Assembly (NCBI RefSeq): GCF_014164585.1
Contig: NZ_JACJFM010000042.1
Coordinates: forward strand, 1-41,953
DNA length: 41,953 nt
Direction: 5' to 3'
Origin: Oceanospirillum sediminis
GTDB taxonomy: Bacteria; Pseudomonadota; Gammaproteobacteria; Pseudomonadales; Halomonadaceae
Each line of letters opens with the position of its first letter. Positions within the stretch are counted from its first letter, which is position 1. The translations under genes and the position numbers were made by a program. This document shows positions 8,681-17,326 of the stretch, piece by piece. A model generated the notes under the pieces. That model was given only the letters and a program-made list of their open reading frames with translations, was not told the DNA's origin and ran no database searches.

Positions 8681-10123
8681 TCATTCCGGACGGGTTTCAT
8701 CCCATGCCTGCAATTTTCGATCCAGAGTTTTCCGAGAAATGCCCAGCTGTCGAGCAGCAGCAGACTTATTACCCTGATAAGCGGCAAGCACCTGAAGTAT
8801 ATGGTGTTTTTCAACCTCATCCAGTGGCCAGTCATCAGGAAAGCCTCTCTCCTGTAATGGCAAGGGTGATGAGATTTCTCTTACCTTGTGACTTTCCGGG
8901 AAACTGTCTATGGGCAGTCGACCCAGAAGGATACAGCGTTCGACAAAGTTCTTCAGTTCACGGATATTACCGGGCCAGCTGTATTTCGCCATCGCCTGCA
9001 GGTCTTCATGGGCAAACGGGACTGGTGGCAAACCCAGCTCCTGTGATAGTTTGCGGGAGAAATTATGCACCAGCGTTGAAATATCTTCAGAGCGATCCCG
9101 CAAAGGCGGCAGAGTCAGAGTCAGCACGTTCAGACGGTAGTAAAGATCCTCTCTGAACCGGCCCTCTTTGACCTCCTCTTCCAGATTACGGTTTGTCGCT
9201 GCAACAATACGTACATCAACACTGACTTCCTGCTCCCCCCCTACCGGACGTACCGCTTTCAGCTCCAGCACACGTAGTAATTTGGCCTGCATCCCCAGAG
9301 GCATTTCTCCGATTTCATCCAGGAAAAGTGTACCGCCATTGGCGAAGGTAAACAGACCATCACGGGCCTTCTGGGCTCCGGTAAAAGCCCCTTTCGTGTG
9401 ACCAAAAAGCTCACTTTCCAGAATTTCTGCAGCAATAGCACCACAGTTAACGGGGACGAATGCCCCCGAACGACCGCTGTACTGATGCAAGGCCCGAGCC
9501 GCCAGCTCCTTACCGGTACCGGACTCACCTTCAATCAGTACAGCTGAAGGTGTTGGCGCAACCCGCCGAATAATCTCGTCGACATCTTTAATCGCCGGAC
9601 TTTCTCCCAGCATGGCACTGCCCGAGCTGAACACTGAATTTACTTCGCGACGAAGAACAAAGTTCTCTCGCGCCAACAGACGCCTTTCCAGACAGCGGTC
9701 AATGGCTGTGGTCATTTGCTCCAGGCGAAATGGCTTAAGAATAAAATCACTGGCACCGGCTCGCAGTGCTTCAATCGCTGTTTCCAGATCAGCATAGGCT
9801 GTCATGAAAATGATATCGCTACGGCGCTCACTTTCTCTAATCGCTTCATGCCATTCAATGCCGGAGCGCCCCGGAAGCTTTATATCGCAGATCAAAAGGT
9901 CAAAGTGGCAGCGTTTGCGAATTTCTTCTGCCGTTTCAATGCTGTCAGCAGATTCAACCAGGGCAAAGCGTTTGGCCAGGGCTTTAACCAGAAAGTTTCT
10001 CATGCCGGGCTCATCATCAACAATAAGTACTGAAACGGCTGGCAGACTGGTCGTTGGGGTGCCAGATAAACTCTGAACTTTATTTTCCTGTGAGGTCATA
10101 TAATTATATTCGTTATCATGCAA
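8681..10123 (-). CDS. Sigma-54-dependent response regulator (REC-AAA+-Fis HTH)
   Basis: A 480-residue NtrC-family activator. The receiver is about residues 30-145, with acidic D36/D37, phospho-acceptor D80 in [10 protein letters not shown] and the Lys in LKPFR. The AAA+ domain follows with Walker A GESGTGKE, the sigma-54 contact loop GAFTGA, Walker [13 protein letters not shown] and [12 protein letters not shown] Fis-type HTH sits at the end ([21 protein letters not shown]). It is first in an operon with the Cache kinase. The intergenic region to divergent tupA holds a sigma-54-type promoter with two upstream dyads, a likely target. It also resembles HupR/HoxA regulators and could serve the hydrogen sensor. 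An in-frame ATG at 10099 is a possible shorter start. Confidence 0.9.
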   Translation of the reverse strand: MHDNEYNYMTSQENKVQSLSGTPTTSLPAVSVLIVDDEPGMRNFLVKALAKRFALVESADSIETAEEIRKRCHFDLLICDIKLPGRSGIEWHEAIRESERRSDIIFMTAYADLETAIEALRAGASDFILKPFRLEQMTTAIDRCLERRLLARENFVLRREVNSVFSSGSAMLGESPAIKDVDEIIRRVAPTPSAVLIEGESGTGKELAARALHQYSGRSGAFVPVNCGAIAAEILESELFGHTKGAFTGAQKARDGLFTFANGGTLFLDEIGEMPLGMQAKLLRVLELKAVRPVGGEQEVSVDVRIVAATNRNLEEEVKEGRFREDLYYRLNVLTLTLPPLRDRSEDISTLVHNFSRKLSQELGLPPVPFAHEDLQAMAKYSWPGNIRELKNFVERCILLGRLPIDSFPESHKVREISSPLPLQERGFPDDWPLDEVEKHHILQVLAAYQGNKSAAARQLGISRKTLDRKLQAWDETRPE

Positions 10124-10276
10124 GCGGTTTTTGTTGTTCGGTCATTACATACCTGAATAAAAGTATTCCGATATTCTTCAGACAATGGCTGGTGAATATG
10201 GCAACGTTCAGCAGAAGTCCTTTTGTTCAGGTACTTAAAGGCGTTTTTAAATAAACACAGCACTCTCACCTTTCCA

Positions 10277-10321
10277 TTATGGGTCACAACGACGCATCGC
10301 GTCTTTATTTATGGGTCATAA
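10277..10321 (+). promoter_or_regulatory. Tandem dyad sites, candidate enhancer (UAS) for tupA
   Basis: Two copies of a 13-bp dyad lie 32 bp (about three helical turns) apart: TTATGGGTCACAA (10277-10289) and TTATGGGTCATAA (10309-10321). The second is a perfect inverted repeat, TTATG-GGT-CATAA. A GACGC-ATC-GCGTC hairpin lies between them. They sit about 95-135 bp upstream of the -24 element, the usual place for NtrC-type activator sites. Function is inferred. Confidence 0.55.
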
Positions 10322-10413
10322 TGTCCCTTTTACATAGGGAGAGTTCTGCTTTTAATTAATTATTTATATATTCAATTGTTATCGATGCCATTATATCGGC
10401 TATTGAGTATATC

Positions 10414-10429
10414 TGGCATTTATTTTGCT
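10414..10429 (+). promoter_or_regulatory. Sigma-54-type (-24/-12) promoter of tupA
   Basis: TGGCATTTATTTTGCT matches the TGGCACR-N4-TTGCW consensus, with GG and GC exactly 10 bases apart. It lies 67 bases before the tupA ATG. Outside the dyads and this promoter, the 372-bp gap between the response regulator and tupA shows only AT-rich DNA. Confidence 0.7.
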
Positions 10430-10495
10430 CTTTTGCTGTGCCCATGATAACAAACTATCCACATTGGGGCATATTAGAGAGGGGTTTAGTAAACA

Positions 10496-11311
10496 ATGAA
10501 AAAGCTGACACATTTATTAGCTGCGGCAGTTATCAGTGCAACAGTTTCTGTACAGGCTGTTGCCGAAGATCTGGGCATTGTTCGTCTGGCAACCACGACC
10601 AGCACTTATAACTCAGGGCTGCTGGATTATCTGTTACCAACGTTTGAAAAAGAGCACGGTGCAACCGTTCAGGTGATTGCCGTTGGTACCGGTAAGGCAT
10701 TGCGTATGGGACGAGATGGCGATGTTGATGTTGTCATGACTCATGCTCCGAAAGCCGAAGCTAAGTTTGTCAGCGAAGGCTATGGCATTGAGCCTCGCGG
10801 TATTATGTACAACGATTTTGTACTGGTAGGGCCAAACAATGATCCTGCAAAAGTGAAAGGTACTCAGGATATTACTCAGGCTCTGGAAAAGGTTTCAGCG
10901 AACAAAGCGCTGTTTATTTCCCGTGGTGATGATTCAGGTACCCATAAAAAAGAGCTGAACCTGTGGAAACAAGCCGCAGTAAAACTACCTTTTGATGGTT
11001 ATCGTGAGGTAGGCCAGGGGATGGGCAAAGTTCTGCAGATGACGTCTGAACTGCAGGGTTATACTCTGACAGACCGTGGCACCTGGCTGGCTTATAAAAC
11101 AAAAGTTGATCTGGCTATTGTATCTGAAGGGGATGCCCGTCTGTTTAACCCTTATCAGGTTATTCAGGTTAACCCGGAACGTCACGAAGGACTCAATACC
11201 AAAGGCGCAGAAAGCCTGAGTAAGTGGCTGGTATCTGATAATGCTCAGGATATGATCGATAATTTCCGCCTGCATGGTGAAAAACTATTTGTCGCTAATG
11301 CAAAAGACTAA
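10496..11311 (+). CDS. tupA: Tungstate ABC transporter substrate-binding protein TupA
   Basis: A 271-residue periplasmic binding protein that delivers tungstate to TupBC. Residues 1-24 form a signal peptide (MKKLTHLLAAAVISATVSVQAVA). The mature start carries the TupA-type oxyanion motif ATTTSTYNSGLLDYLLP. Further conserved blocks are VGTGKALRMGRDGDVDVVMTHAP, RGDDSGTHKKELNLW and YTLTDRGTWLAYK. The TTTS motif separates TupA from ModA. The gene follows a sigma-54-type promoter and is separated from tupB by a strong hairpin, which could raise tupA mRNA over tupBC. Confidence 0.92.
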   Translation: MKKLTHLLAAAVISATVSVQAVAEDLGIVRLATTTSTYNSGLLDYLLPTFEKEHGATVQVIAVGTGKALRMGRDGDVDVVMTHAPKAEAKFVSEGYGIEPRGIMYNDFVLVGPNNDPAKVKGTQDITQALEKVSANKALFISRGDDSGTHKKELNLWKQAAVKLPFDGYREVGQGMGKVLQMTSELQGYTLTDRGTWLAYKTKVDLAIVSEGDARLFNPYQVIQVNPERHEGLNTKGAESLSKWLVSDNAQDMIDNFRLHGEKLFVANAKD

Positions 11312-11360
11312 TTGCTTCTACCTCTCAGGTGTACTGCCTTAGAGGATTCGCAGGTCAATC

Positions 11361-11389
11361 ATTTATCCGCTACCCGGTAGCGGATAAAT
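11361..11389 (+). terminator. Intra-operon hairpin between tupA and tupB
   Basis: A perfect 13-bp stem, ATTTATCCGCTAC and GTAGCGGATAAAT, has a 3-base loop. It lies 50 bases after tupA. A T-run follows only about 10 bases later, so attenuation or mRNA 3'-end protection is as likely as full termination. The rest of the 279-bp gap is AT-rich and may hold a secondary promoter, which I could not fix. Confidence 0.6.
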
Positions 11390-11590
11390 ATCTGAATAAA
11401 TTTTTTGAGTAAGCAATTATTACCGCTTCAGCCAGAGGCTGGGGAATATCAGGATATTTTTATTCAGATTATGTTATTTAATGCGCTCAGAATCACTAAA
11501 TTATATCTGTAACAGCCTGAATTAAAGTGACTTACCTTGTTTCTATACTTCTGACTACAAGCATATAACTAAATAACGCAGGGGATTTTA

Positions 11591-12295
11591 TTGGCTGCTT
11601 TAACTGAGACATTTGCTCATGCTGTTGAACTTCTGGTGTCCGGAGATGAACAGCTCTGGACTATCATTGGTGTATCCTTTCGAGTGTCTTTTCTGGCGCT
11701 GCTGACGGCCTGTGTGCCGGCTGTTTTTCTTGGATTTATTCTGGCTTACTGGCGCTTTCCCGGTCGCTGGTTTTTGCTTTCTATGACACATACTCTGATG
11801 GCAGTTCCTACCGTAGTAGTCGGACTGCTTCTGTTTATGCTTTTGTCCCGGAGTGGTCCACTGGGTGACTGGCGTATGCTATTTACTCAGGATGCCATGA
11901 TCATAGGCCAGATCCTGTTGTGCTTACCACTTCTGGTGTCTATGACTCATACCGCTTTTCAGAGTGCTGATAAGAGAGCCTGGGAAACAGCCAGAATGCT
12001 GGGTGCTCATCCATTACGTTGCCTGTGGGTATTAATGCATGAAGTCCGGTATGCATTGATTGCCAGCCTGGTTGCAGCTTTCGCCCGTATTATTGCTGAA
12101 GTAGGCTGTGCCATGATGGTTGGTGGCAATATTCTGAATTATACGCGTAACATCACGACGGCAATCGCCCTGGAGACACTTAAAGGTGAATACGCTCAGG
12201 GTGTTGCTCTGGGGCTGGTGCTTTTTATTCTGGCCATGATACTGAACCTGGGCATGGCATTATTACGCGGTCGTGGGCAGTTAAGCCACCGCTGA
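11591..12295 (+). CDS. tupB: Tungstate ABC transporter permease TupB
   Basis: A 234-residue inner-membrane permease with five or six hydrophobic spans and a typical BPD_transp_1 coupling region near RAWETARMLGAHPLRCLWVLMHEVRYAL. RIIAEVGCAMMVGGNILNYTRNITTAIALETLKGEY is characteristic of the TupB/WtpB-like group. The start is TTG at 11591 with AGGGGA upstream; no in-frame ATG exists before the first membrane span. It is followed 12 bases later by the ATPase gene. Confidence 0.88.
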   Translation: MAALTETFAHAVELLVSGDEQLWTIIGVSFRVSFLALLTACVPAVFLGFILAYWRFPGRWFLLSMTHTLMAVPTVVVGLLLFMLLSRSGPLGDWRMLFTQDAMIIGQILLCLPLLVSMTHTAFQSADKRAWETARMLGAHPLRCLWVLMHEVRYALIASLVAAFARIIAEVGCAMMVGGNILNYTRNITTAIALETLKGEYAQGVALGLVLFILAMILNLGMALLRGRGQLSHR

Positions 12296-12307
12296 GAGGA
12301 TCAGGGT

Positions 12308-13078
12308 ATGAATAGTGATATTCAGAGCAACCTTTACCTGAGTTCTGTTGAACCAGCTTCTTGTCATGATGTTACGGCACGCCCGGATAACCATCCCTGG
12401 CACTCCGGAAAACCTTCACATTCTGCTGAACGAGTGCTGCAGATTAATGGGCTGAAGCATAGCTGGAACAAGGATTACGTTTTATTTGAGATACCAGAAC
12501 TCAGCTGGTTTAAAGAACAGGTAATCTGGTTAAAAGGAGAGAATGGAACGGGCAAGTCGACCTTAATGCGTCTTATGGCAGGCCTGGAGCCTGTACAGCA
12601 GGGCAGCGTGTTCTTTTCTGATATTAAGCCTTCTTTGTTTCGCTCATCGGGAAGAGGCCGGGTATGCTATCTTCATCAGACACCTTATCTGTTTGCAGGC
12701 ACTGTGCAGCAGAATTTGCAGTTTGTGATCCGCTCGTTGCCTTTTGCCCGAAGGCGTAAAGCTGAACAACGACTGACTGAAGGCAGACAAATGGCGGCAC
12801 TGCATCATCTGAACGATCAGGTCGCTACGACACTGTCTGGTGGCGAACGGCAACGGCTTGCTCTGCTCAGAGCCTGGCTATTACAGCCTGATATACTGTT
12901 TCTGGATGAGCCCGCAGCGAATCTGGATGATGGTTCTGTAGAACTTATCTGCATGATGGTGAAAGACTTAATACAGCAGGGAACTGCTGTGATGCTCAGC
13001 TCTCACCAGAGTTGCGCGCTGACTCAGCTGACAAATCAGTCATGGCTGCTAAAAAACGGCACAGTATATGCTTTATGA
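12308..13078 (+). CDS. tupC: Tungstate ABC transporter ATP-binding protein TupC
   Basis: A 256-residue ABC ATPase. Walker A is GENGTGKST, the signature is LSGGERQRLALLRAWLL, Walker B is DILFLDEPAANLD, and the switch His is in LSSHQS. About 45 N-terminal residues before the ATPase core are unusual and look unstructured. An AGGATCAGGG ribosome site precedes the ATG. It couples ATP hydrolysis to tungstate import through TupB. Confidence 0.88.
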   Translation: MNSDIQSNLYLSSVEPASCHDVTARPDNHPWHSGKPSHSAERVLQINGLKHSWNKDYVLFEIPELSWFKEQVIWLKGENGTGKSTLMRLMAGLEPVQQGSVFFSDIKPSLFRSSGRGRVCYLHQTPYLFAGTVQQNLQFVIRSLPFARRRKAEQRLTEGRQMAALHHLNDQVATTLSGGERQRLALLRAWLLQPDILFLDEPAANLDDGSVELICMMVKDLIQQGTAVMLSSHQSCALTQLTNQSWLLKNGTVYAL

Positions 13079-13291
13079 AAAAGTAGTAATTGATATATCG
13101 ACAGAAGTAAAAAGATATATAAAAAATGCAGTAGAAGTCTGAAATTGAAGTAAGATAAATAATATTACAAATCAATTTTGAAGCTTTATTCAAATGTGCC
13201 TGTCTATAAGGTATAAAGTCTTTAAGGATATTCTATTGCCATCAGGATGCCCGGCATTCTTACATGCCGGAATGACGAAGCGAGAATACTT

Positions 13292-13888
13292 ATGACTAAG
13301 CAAATGGTGACTGCTGTGATACTGGCCGGAGGCCAGGGTCAGAGGATGGGTGGAAAGGACAAAGGCTGGGTTGAATTTCGTGATAAGCCCATGATCAGCC
13401 ATGTTCTGCAGCAGGTAAAACCCCAGGTTTCAGGTATTATAATTAATGCTAACCGTAGTTTTGAGCGATACCAGTCGCTGGGTTATCCGGTAATAGAAGA
13501 CAGTGCCAGTGGCTTTCACGGCCCTCTGATGGGCATGCTGACAGGATTAAGGCATGCATCTTCAGACTGGATACTGTTTGTACCTTGTGATACGCCTCTG
13601 CTGCCCACAGATCTGGCTGATCGTTTGTACCAGGCGGTAAGAAAAAACAACGCTGACCTGGCTGTCGCCCATGACGGCGAACGCCTGCAGCCGGTTATTG
13701 CTCTGCTGCATAAATCCTTATTGCCCAGCCTGGAAGCCTGGCTGGAAGAAGGTAAGCGTAAGATTGATCGCTGGTTTATGCAGCATAAAATGGTTGTTGT
13801 CCCTTTTGATGATGGCGAGAGTGTATTTATGAACCTGAATACACCGGAAGAACTAAAGGAAGTAGAAGCTGGATATTGCGTTGTTTAG
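13292..13888 (+). CDS. mobA: Molybdenum cofactor guanylyltransferase MobA
   Basis: A 198-residue nucleotidyltransferase that joins GMP to Mo/W-molybdopterin to make the guanine dinucleotide cofactor used by DMSO-reductase-family enzymes such as formate dehydrogenase. The GTP loop is VILAGGQGQRMGGKDKGWVEF. VPCDTPLLP carries the metal-binding Asp, and the end is VFMNLNTPEEL. ATG 13292 fits the family N-terminus; an upstream in-frame ATG at 13247 would add 15 unrelated residues. It is likely a separate unit from tupC after a 213-bp AT-rich gap, and it ends in a strong terminator. Confidence 0.92.
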   Translation: MTKQMVTAVILAGGQGQRMGGKDKGWVEFRDKPMISHVLQQVKPQVSGIIINANRSFERYQSLGYPVIEDSASGFHGPLMGMLTGLRHASSDWILFVPCDTPLLPTDLADRLYQAVRKNNADLAVAHDGERLQPVIALLHKSLLPSLEAWLEEGKRKIDRWFMQHKMVVVPFDDGESVFMNLNTPEELKEVEAGYCVV

Positions 13889-13914
13889 TCTACTTTTATT
13901 TTTCTGAAATGAGA

Positions 13915-13941
13915 AAACCTGCCCTGGTGGCAGGTTTTTTT
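13915..13941 (+). terminator. Rho-independent terminator of mobA
   Basis: Stem AAACCTGCC (13915-13923) pairs with GGCAGGTTT (13929-13937) across a CTGGT loop and runs into a 7-T tract. Confidence 0.85.
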
Positions 13942-14075
13942 GTTCCAGAATGACCCACTCATAATTAAATGGACACTTACTAACGGTATTTTGGAGCATT
14001 TTGGAGCATTTTTGACCGTGTTCATATCGCCTCTGGTACACTGCTTGCCCTTTAACTCTTTAATAACGATAACTT

Positions 14076-14147
14076 CTGAACAGATCTCACTGGTGGTTCT
14101 GGTACGTAGCTAACGCCGGGAGCTGGTTGTGGCCAGGAGCTGTTCAG
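14076..14147 (+). promoter_or_regulatory. Structured leader upstream of mobB
   Basis: CTGAACAG (14076-14083) pairs with CTGTTCAG (14140-14147). Inside it CTGG (14090-14093) can pair with CCAG (14133-14136), giving a folded element of about 72 nt ending 19 bases before the mobB start. Just upstream (about 13990-14010) the 10-mer TTTTGGAGCA is repeated in tandem. It could be a metal or cofactor-responsive leader or a processed 5' end; I do not recognise a Moco-riboswitch consensus. Confidence 0.3.
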
Positions 14148-14166
14148 CAGGACAGGGGCATTTAAG

Positions 14167-14766
14167 ATGTCAGATTTTCAGAGACCTGTACTGGGTTTTA
14201 CTGCCTGGAGTGGAACAGGTAAAACAACATTGCTGAAAAAGCTGTTACCGATTCTGAAAGAACGAGGTATCCGGCTGGCTGTGGTTAAACACGCCCATCA
14301 TAACTTTGAGACAGATATACCAGGGAAGGATAGCTACGAGCTGAGAAAAGCCGGGGCAGCTCCTATACTGATATCGTCTTCCAGACGTATGGCGATGATG
14401 CTGGATTATGATCAGGAAGCTGAGCCTGTGCTGGCAGACATGATTGACTATCTGCCATTACATAAAATTGATGCAGTCCTGGTCGAAGGTTTTAAGCAGG
14501 AATCGTTCCCTAAAATTGAATTACACAGGCCTGCGGTAGCAAAACCTCTGATCTGCCCCCATGACCCGGATATTATTGCTCTGGCGACAGAAGGCTGTCT
14601 GGTGCCAGAAGATGTGTCGTTATCAGACAAACACCTCGACAGAATTGTGCTGTGTAATCCGGGTAAAGAACGTATCCTGCCTTTGCTGGATCTGAATAAT
14701 ACTGATCAGCTGGCTGATTTTGTTGTCGAACAGATTACTCGTCAGAAAAGAGCATTTTACATCTGA
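14167..14766 (+). CDS. mobB: Molybdopterin-guanine dinucleotide biosynthesis adaptor MobB
   Basis: A 199-residue GTP-binding P-loop protein that helps MobA and Moco delivery. Walker A is GFTAWSGTGKTTLLKKLLP. VKHAHHNFETDIPGKDSYELRKAGA is the family block after it, and VLVEGFKQESFPKIELHR is the Walker B region. It has its own hairpin end and a folded leader. Together with mobA it argues for a bis-MGD enzyme in this cell. Confidence 0.9.
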   Translation: MSDFQRPVLGFTAWSGTGKTTLLKKLLPILKERGIRLAVVKHAHHNFETDIPGKDSYELRKAGAAPILISSSRRMAMMLDYDQEAEPVLADMIDYLPLHKIDAVLVEGFKQESFPKIELHRPAVAKPLICPHDPDIIALATEGCLVPEDVSLSDKHLDRIVLCNPGKERILPLLDLNNTDQLADFVVEQITRQKRAFYI

Positions 14767-14778
14767 ATAAGTTATGCG

Positions 14779-14801
14779 CCTGAATAAAAAGACTATTCAG
14801 G
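14779..14801 (+). terminator. Hairpin after mobB
   Basis: A perfect 8-bp stem, CCTGAATA and TATTCAGG, has a 7-nt loop 13 bases after the mobB stop. No T-run follows, so termination is uncertain. Confidence 0.45.
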
Positions 14802-14823
14802 TCCTCAGCTCCGGGGCAGATAC

Positions 14824-14881
14824 AGCTTTGGCTATGTATATGATTCAGTAAGCGGCCCGTTGTACTGAACATAATAAAGCT
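14824..14881 (+). promoter_or_regulatory. Structured leader upstream of moeA
   Basis: AGCTTT (14824-14829) pairs with AAAGCT (14876-14881), and the inner TTCAGTA (14844-14850) pairs with TACTGAA (14863-14869). This makes a two-tier stem that ends 81 bases before moeA. It could be a cis-regulatory RNA of the cofactor genes. No named family is recognised. Confidence 0.3.
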
Positions 14882-14962
14882 ATGTATCAGCATGGTAATA
14901 ACAGAATAAATAAGCTGGCGGCTCAGACAGGGCCTGTTCAGCCTTAAGGCTAAAAGCAGAAT

Positions 14963-16273
14963 ATGAGTGAGCAATCTCAATCCGTAATCAGTTGTTTTGA
15001 TCAGCCCGGACAATTCAGTGTTCAGCAGGGCAGAGAAAAAGTTGAAGCACTGGTCAATCCGTTATCGGATAGTGAGTACTGTGCGATTGCACAACTGACC
15101 GGCCGTGTTCTGGCAGAAGACCTGGTTTCTCCGGTGAACGTACCGGCTCAGACAAATTCTGCAATGGATGGTTTTGCTCTGTGTCTGCCGGAAGAAAATA
15201 CCGGGCATACTCACTGGCCTGACGAATATCTGCTGGTCGGCGAAGCGTTCGCAGGCCATGGTTACGATGGTGCTCTGGAAACAGGCCAGGCAGTCCTTAT
15301 TACAACTGGAGCACCGGTTCCTAAGGGAACATCCACTGTTGTCATGAAGGAAGTAGCCAGGGTTGATAATGGCAGAGTATTACTGGACAGAGCGGATGCT
15401 GTGCGTCCGGGTGAAAATATCCGTCAGGCTGGAGAAGATCTGAAAAAGGGCTGTATTGCCCTGCAAGCGGGTACCCGGCTTAAAGCTCAGCATCAGGGAC
15501 TGATTGCCTCTCTGGGTTATACCGAAGTGAAGGTTATTCGCCGCCCCAGGGTAGCGGTGTTTTCCACCGGGGATGAAGTGGTCGCTCAAGGGCAGCCGTT
15601 ACCTGAATTCAGCATTTACGATACCAACCGTTTCTCTATTCAGGGAATGCTGGCAGCACTGGGTTGTGAGGTGATTGATCTCGGCATTTTACCGGATCAG
15701 AAGGATGTACTGACAAACACCTTACGTCAGGCTGCAGAACAGACTGATGTTGTGATTTCATCTGGCGGTGTGTCTGTCGGTGACGCCGACTATATCAAGT
15801 CCGCACTGAATGAGACCGGAAGAACCGGTTTCTGGCGATTAAATATGAGGCCAGGGCGCCCCTTTGCCTGTGGTGTATTAGGCTGTAGTGATGACTCAAC
15901 ATCTGTCTGCCCGGACAAGCAGGCGTTGTTTTATGGTTTACCGGGTAATCCTGTGGCTGTCATGGTGACATTTCTGCAACTGGTTCAGCCGGCTCTGCGT
16001 AAGTTGTCCGGAGAGAAAAACTGGGAACCATGCCGTCTGCCTGCTCTGGCAGCAGAGAAAATGCGCAGCCGTGCAGGCCGGACAGATTTTCATCGGGGGA
16101 TTTTCAGTATCAATCACCAGGGACAGCTGGAAGTGCACACAACAGGTAGCCAGGGATCAGGTATTTTGCGATCAATGACAGAAGCAAATTGCCTGATCGA
16201 GATACCGGATGATATGCCGGGCGTTCAACCCGGAGAACGAGTGATGATTCAGCCTTTTGCTGATCTTTTATAA
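14963..16273 (+). CDS. moeA: Molybdopterin molybdenumtransferase MoeA
   Basis: A 436-residue MoeA that inserts molybdate or tungstate into adenylylated molybdopterin. Conserved blocks are PAQTNSAMDGFAL, TTGAPVPKGTSTVVMKE, RPGENIRQAGEDLKKG, VAVFSTGDEVVAQGQPLPEFSIYDTNRFS, SSGGVSVGDADY and FYGLPGNPVAVMVTF. Length is slightly above the roughly 410 usual. No Mog or MoaB adenylyltransferase is seen in the window, so that step must be encoded elsewhere. Confidence 0.93.
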   Translation: MSEQSQSVISCFDQPGQFSVQQGREKVEALVNPLSDSEYCAIAQLTGRVLAEDLVSPVNVPAQTNSAMDGFALCLPEENTGHTHWPDEYLLVGEAFAGHGYDGALETGQAVLITTGAPVPKGTSTVVMKEVARVDNGRVLLDRADAVRPGENIRQAGEDLKKGCIALQAGTRLKAQHQGLIASLGYTEVKVIRRPRVAVFSTGDEVVAQGQPLPEFSIYDTNRFSIQGMLAALGCEVIDLGILPDQKDVLTNTLRQAAEQTDVVISSGGVSVGDADYIKSALNETGRTGFWRLNMRPGRPFACGVLGCSDDSTSVCPDKQALFYGLPGNPVAVMVTFLQLVQPALRKLSGEKNWEPCRLPALAAEKMRSRAGRTDFHRGIFSINHQGQLEVHTTGSQGSGILRSMTEANCLIEIPDDMPGVQPGERVMIQPFADLL

Positions 16274-16302
16274 GTGGCTTAACAAACACAATGACATCAC
16301 TC

Positions 16303-16394
16303 GGGTCTGAATATAAATAAGAGATCTGGTTCAGATCTCTTCTGTTTCAGCTATTGCATTCAGCGCACTGGCTGTTTTAATCAGGTTCAGACCC
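16303..16394 (+). promoter_or_regulatory. Structured leader upstream of the moaC-moaD gene
   Basis: GGGTCTGAA (16303-16311) pairs perfectly with TTCAGACCC (16386-16394). The loop holds a second perfect 10-bp hairpin (16319-16341). The 92-nt element ends 32 bases before the start codon. The layout, a closing stem around a hairpin just before the first gene of a cofactor operon, is riboswitch-like, but I do not see the Moco consensus. Confidence 0.35.
16319..16341 (+). terminator. Hairpin between moeA and moaC-moaD
   Basis: AAGAGATCTG and CAGATCTCTT form a perfect 10-bp stem with a GTT loop 46 bases after moeA. The T-content after it is weak (CTGTTTC). Confidence 0.5.
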
Positions 16395-16426
16395 TAAGTA
16401 CTGATAAAAATATAAGAGAGATAGCT

Positions 16427-17323
16427 ATGAGTGATCAGCAGACACCATCCTTTACCCATCTGGATAGCCAGGGGAATGCCAGTATGGTGGATGTAACCGA
16501 AAAAGCCGTCACCCAGCGGGAAGCACGTGCAGAGGCTTATATTCAGATGCAGCCAGAGACCCTGGATCTGATTCTTTCTGGCGGGCATAAAAAAGGCGAT
16601 GTACTGGCCACTGCGCGCATTGCCGGTATTCAGGCGGCTAAAAAAACCAGCGACCTGATTCCTTTATGTCATCCCCTGATGCTGACCAAAGTCGCTGTTG
16701 AGCTGATACCTGAGCCGGAGAACAATCGGGTCAGAATTGAGTCTCTGTGTAAACTGGCAGGACAAACCGGTGTTGAGATGGAAGCACTGACAGCTGCTTC
16801 GGTAGCGGCGCTGACATTGTACGATATGTGTAAGGCCGTTGATAAGCATATGGTGATTTCCGGGACGAAGGTACTGGAGAAAAAAGGAGGTAAAAGCGGC
16901 CACTGGTTGATGGACAGTGATTCTACTGACCAGATGATGGAAATATCGAAAAAACCTGCTATAGCTACAACGCCTGTTATTTCAGTGACTAAAGATGAAC
17001 CTCAGTTTTCAGCGCTGGAAAAAAATGTTGCTCGCATGCAGGCAGAATCCCGTGTGAATGAAATACCCCCGATTGAGGTTCGCTTTTTTGCTCAGCTCAG
17101 AGAAGAAACCGGTACTGAAGTATGTGAAGTGCCTTTTAATCAGTTGAAAGATGGCACCTTATCCGATGTAAAACACTGGCTGGTTTCAAGGCACCCGAAC
17201 TGGGCCGTTTATCTGAATCGCAAAAATGTACTGATGTCTGTCAATCAGAGTATGGGCAGGGGGAATACTCAGGTTCAGCCTGGCGATGAAGTTGCATTCT
17301 TTCCACCAGTAACAGGGGGTTGA
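16427..17323 (+). CDS. moaC-moaD: MoaC-MoaD fusion (cyclic pyranopterin monophosphate synthase + MPT synthase sulfur carrier)
   Basis: A 298-residue fusion. Residues about 1-165 are MoaC ([62 protein letters not shown]), which acts with MoaA to form cPMP. Residues about 166-215 are a Pro/Ala/Ser-rich linker. Residues about 218-298 are MoaD, a ubiquitin-like sulfur carrier ending in the required free diglycine (FPPVTGG). The frame is continuous with no stop or frameshift between the domains. MoaC alone is about 160 residues and MoaD about 81, so both are full length. moaE follows at once. Confidence 0.92.
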   Translation: MSDQQTPSFTHLDSQGNASMVDVTEKAVTQREARAEAYIQMQPETLDLILSGGHKKGDVLATARIAGIQAAKKTSDLIPLCHPLMLTKVAVELIPEPENNRVRIESLCKLAGQTGVEMEALTAASVAALTLYDMCKAVDKHMVISGTKVLEKKGGKSGHWLMDSDSTDQMMEISKKPAIATTPVISVTKDEPQFSALEKNVARMQAESRVNEIPPIEVRFFAQLREETGTEVCEVPFNQLKDGTLSDVKHWLVSRHPNWAVYLNRKNVLMSVNQSMGRGNTQVQPGDEVAFFPPVTGG

Positions 17324-17326
17324 TTG

